Source: Ruaniaceae bacterium (GTDB lineage: Bacteria > Actinomycetota > Actinomycetes > Actinomycetales > Actinomycetaceae). From it: a DNA stretch of 28,743 bases. Positions within the stretch are counted from its first letter, which is position 1; each line of letters begins with the position of its first letter. The stretch is taken from contig JAKDIE010000001.1 in NCBI GenBank assembly GCA_030450655.1, forward strand, positions 1 to 28,743. Reading direction: 5' to 3'. Position numbers and translations under genes: made by a program. This document shows positions 27,308-28,743 of this stretch, piece after piece. The notes under the pieces were generated by a model that saw nothing but the letters and a program-made list of their open reading frames with translations, was not told where the DNA came from and did not search any database.

Positions 27308-28563
27308 CTAAGCCGCCTCCCCCGAGTTTCGACCCATCCTCCGGCGGCAGACGACCGGATACATCCGGCGCGAAAGAGGTGCGTGGTTCGTCGTCCAACC
27401 GCCAACCAAGCACCCAGCCTCCGGCCGCACGCACGCCGAGAAACCCTGAGCCCGACGTCCCACCAAGTTTCGCTCCACGCCAGTCACCCCAACGCGCACC
27501 GCAACAACCTGCACCGCAGCAATACGCTCCGCAGAGCCGTCCCGTGCCGCCACAGCCGCAGTACGCACCGCAGCAACAGCAGTACGTTTCTCAACCGCAG
27601 GCCCCTGCGCCAACGGCCCGGCCCCCCGCCAGGCGCAGGCGTCGCAGCGGCCGGCGCATCCTCGCGCTCATCCTCATCCTGCTTCTCGCGTGGCCGGTGG
27701 GCCTGATGTTCTGGGCGAACTCTAAGATCCAGCACGTGGAGGCACTCAGCGGTGCCTCGAATACACCGGGTAGCACCTACCTCCTCGTTGGCTCCGACTC
27801 ACGCGCCGATGGGCAGGTCCAGGACGATGCAGAAGGCCAGCGGGCCGATACAATCATCCTGCTCCATTCGCCGCGAAGCGGCACACCGTCGATGATCTCG
27901 CTGCCACGGGACACGTACGTGGAGATCCCCGGTCACGGCGCCAACAAACTGAACGCCGCGTTTGCGTTCGGTGGGCAGGCGCTCATGGTTCAGACCGTCG
28001 AGGGACTCACCGGCATCACAATTGACCACTACGTCGAGATCGGCATGGGTGGCGTGGTCAACATCGTTGACGCCGTGGGCGGAGTAGAACTCTGCCTCGA
28101 CTACGATGTGAGCGATCCGCTCTCCGAGCTTGAATGGCAAGCCGGATGCCACCACTCCGATGGCGCGACCGCCCTAGCATTCGCCCGGATGAGGTACTCC
28201 GACCCGCTCGGGGACTTCGGGCGGCAGCAACGGCAACGCCAGGTTATCTCCGCAGTGACAAGGGCTGCGGCAGCCCCCGCCACGTTCGTCAATCCGCTGC
28301 GCCAGATCTCGCTCCTCGACGCCGGAGTGGGCGCGCTCGCCACCGATACCGATTCAGGGATCATCGACCTGGGGCGCCTCGCTCTCGCGTTCCGCTCAGC
28401 GACGGGTGAAGGCGGCGTTCAAGGCGCGCCACCCATCGCCAGCTACAACTACCAGCCGGGTGGAGTGGGCTCCACCGTGCTACTGGAGGATTCGGCTCCC
28501 CAGTTCTTCCAGAAGGTGCTCGCGGGTACCGTGACGCAGGACGACGTCCACCAGTTCAACTAG
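27304..28563 (+). CDS. LCP family ligase with long Pro/Gln-rich cytoplasmic region
   Basis: The 419-residue protein has about 115 cytoplasmic residues rich in Pro, Gln and Ser with QPQYAPQQQQY-type repeats, a basic stretch (RPPARRRRRSGRR), one membrane segment (about 118-137), and an LCP domain with LVGSDSR (161-167), QRADT (179-183), SLPRDTYVEIPG (199-210), KLNAAFAFGG and ARMRY. The ATG at 27304 overlaps the previous stop (ATGA); an in-frame ATG at 27280 would add eight residues. Long disordered cytoplasmic tails on LCP proteins are common in actinobacteria and may serve for interaction or phosphorylation. A strong hairpin follows the stop directly. Substrate is unknown; the neighbours point to a rhamnose-rich wall polymer. 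Confidence 0.93.
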   Translation: MTKPPPPSFDPSSGGRRPDTSGAKEVRGSSSNRQPSTQPPAARTPRNPEPDVPPSFAPRQSPQRAPQQPAPQQYAPQSRPVPPQPQYAPQQQQYVSQPQAPAPTARPPARRRRRSGRRILALILILLLAWPVGLMFWANSKIQHVEALSGASNTPGSTYLLVGSDSRADGQVQDDAEGQRADTIILLHSPRSGTPSMISLPRDTYVEIPGHGANKLNAAFAFGGQALMVQTVEGLTGITIDHYVEIGMGGVVNIVDAVGGVELCLDYDVSDPLSELEWQAGCHHSDGATALAFARMRYSDPLGDFGRQQRQRQVISAVTRAAAAPATFVNPLRQISLLDAGVGALATDTDSGIIDLGRLALAFRSATGEGGVQGAPPIASYNYQPGGVGSTVLLEDSAPQFFQKVLAGTVTQDDVHQFN

Positions 28564-28594
28564 CGCACGCACCACAGCGCCTCTGGTGCGTGCG
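28564..28594 (+). terminator. Hairpin terminator after the LCP pair
   Basis: CGCACGCACCA (28564-28574) pairs perfectly over 11 bases with TGGTGCGTGCG (28584-28594) around a 9-base loop, beginning directly after the stop codon. No U-run follows, as is common for actinobacterial hairpin terminators. Confidence 0.75.
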
Positions 28595-28620
28595 GACCTT
28601 GATCCTGGATCCTGCGACTG

Positions 28621-28725
28621 CGCGCAGGATGACGAGGGGCGCACAGGATGAGGGCGCACAGGATGAGGGCGCGCAGGATGACGAGGGGCGCGCAGGATGA
28701 CGAACGGCGCGTAGGAGCGCGAAGG
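28621..28725 (+). repeat. Tandem repeat of 15- and 19-bp units
   Basis: Five full units run head to tail: 28621-28639 (19), 28640-28654 (15), 28655-28669 (15), 28670-28688 (19), 28689-28707 (19), with a decayed sixth at 28708-28725. All share CGCRCAGGATGA; the 19-base form has four extra bases. Units 1 and 4 are identical, as are 2 and 3, and unit 5 differs from 1 at two bases. ATCCTGCG (28609-28616) upstream can pair with CGCAGGAT (28623-28630) of unit 1. Mixed lengths not divisible by three argue against a coding role. Confidence 0.85.
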
Positions 28726-28743
28726 TGCTAGTCCAGTTCGCGG

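Noticed and set aside
28621..28725. CRISPR array
   Set aside because: Units are contiguous without unique spacers and are only 15-19 bases; no cas genes are nearby.

Overview
The window looks like a cell-surface polysaccharide locus from a high-GC actinobacterium. The signs are GC-rich coding sequence with frequent GTG starts, a DUF3152 protein (a family I know from actinobacteria), three LytR-CpsA-Psr (LCP) glycopolymer ligases, dTDP-rhamnose and UDP-galactofuranose genes, and starts that look leaderless. Genus cannot be fixed from sequence reading alone; an Actinomycetaceae-like or other Actinomycetia host is a guess.

Layout, left to right. (1) 1-1648, minus: 5' part of a DUF3152 protein and an LCP ligase. 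(2) 1770-4166: rmlA (plus) tail-to-tail with a DUF2142 membrane protein (minus). (3) 4266-7231, plus: licD-like gene, Wzx/TacF-like flippase, second licD-like gene, tightly packed. (4) 7236-10946, minus: family-2 glycosyltransferase, LicB-like choline permease, and a three-part protein joining a winged helix, a LicC-type cytidylyltransferase and a LicA-type choline kinase. (5) 11104-13275, plus: AT3/SGNH O-acyltransferase, divergent from the lic genes across a region with three helically phased TGAACA repeats. (6) 13298-15250, minus: rmlD, DPM1-type glycosyltransferase, DUF2304 protein. (7) 15330-15941, plus: rmlC. (8) 15959-20842, minus: Wzm/Wzt ABC exporter and two RgpF-family proteins, one fused to a GH99-like (WbsX) domain; these genes overlap start to stop. 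(9) 20924-22995, plus: rmlB and a DUF1972-type (Cps2T-like) rhamnosyltransferase. (10) 23018-23809, minus: third RgpF-family gene, divergent from glf (24038-25186, plus). (11) 25303-25717: hipB-like antitoxin gene followed by a hipA gene cut to its first codons. (12) 25961-28563, plus: two more LCP ligases overlapping by ATGA. (13) 28564-28743: strong hairpin, then a 15/19-bp tandem repeat.

How it may work together: RmlA, RmlB, RmlC and RmlD supply dTDP-rhamnose and Glf supplies UDP-galactofuranose. The glycosyltransferases and RgpF-family proteins would build a rhamnose/galactofuranose-containing polymer exported by Wzm/Wzt, and the LCP enzymes would attach it to the wall. Next to this sits an apparently complete phosphocholine route: choline uptake (LicB), choline to phosphocholine to CDP-choline (LicA and LicC domains), two transferases (LicD1, LicD2) and a flippase. 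The most notable inference is a phosphocholine-decorated actinobacterial wall polymer with a local, possibly self-regulating choline module, resembling the pneumococcal lic/tacF system in gene content. This is read from protein families and gene order; no chemistry can be seen in the sequence.
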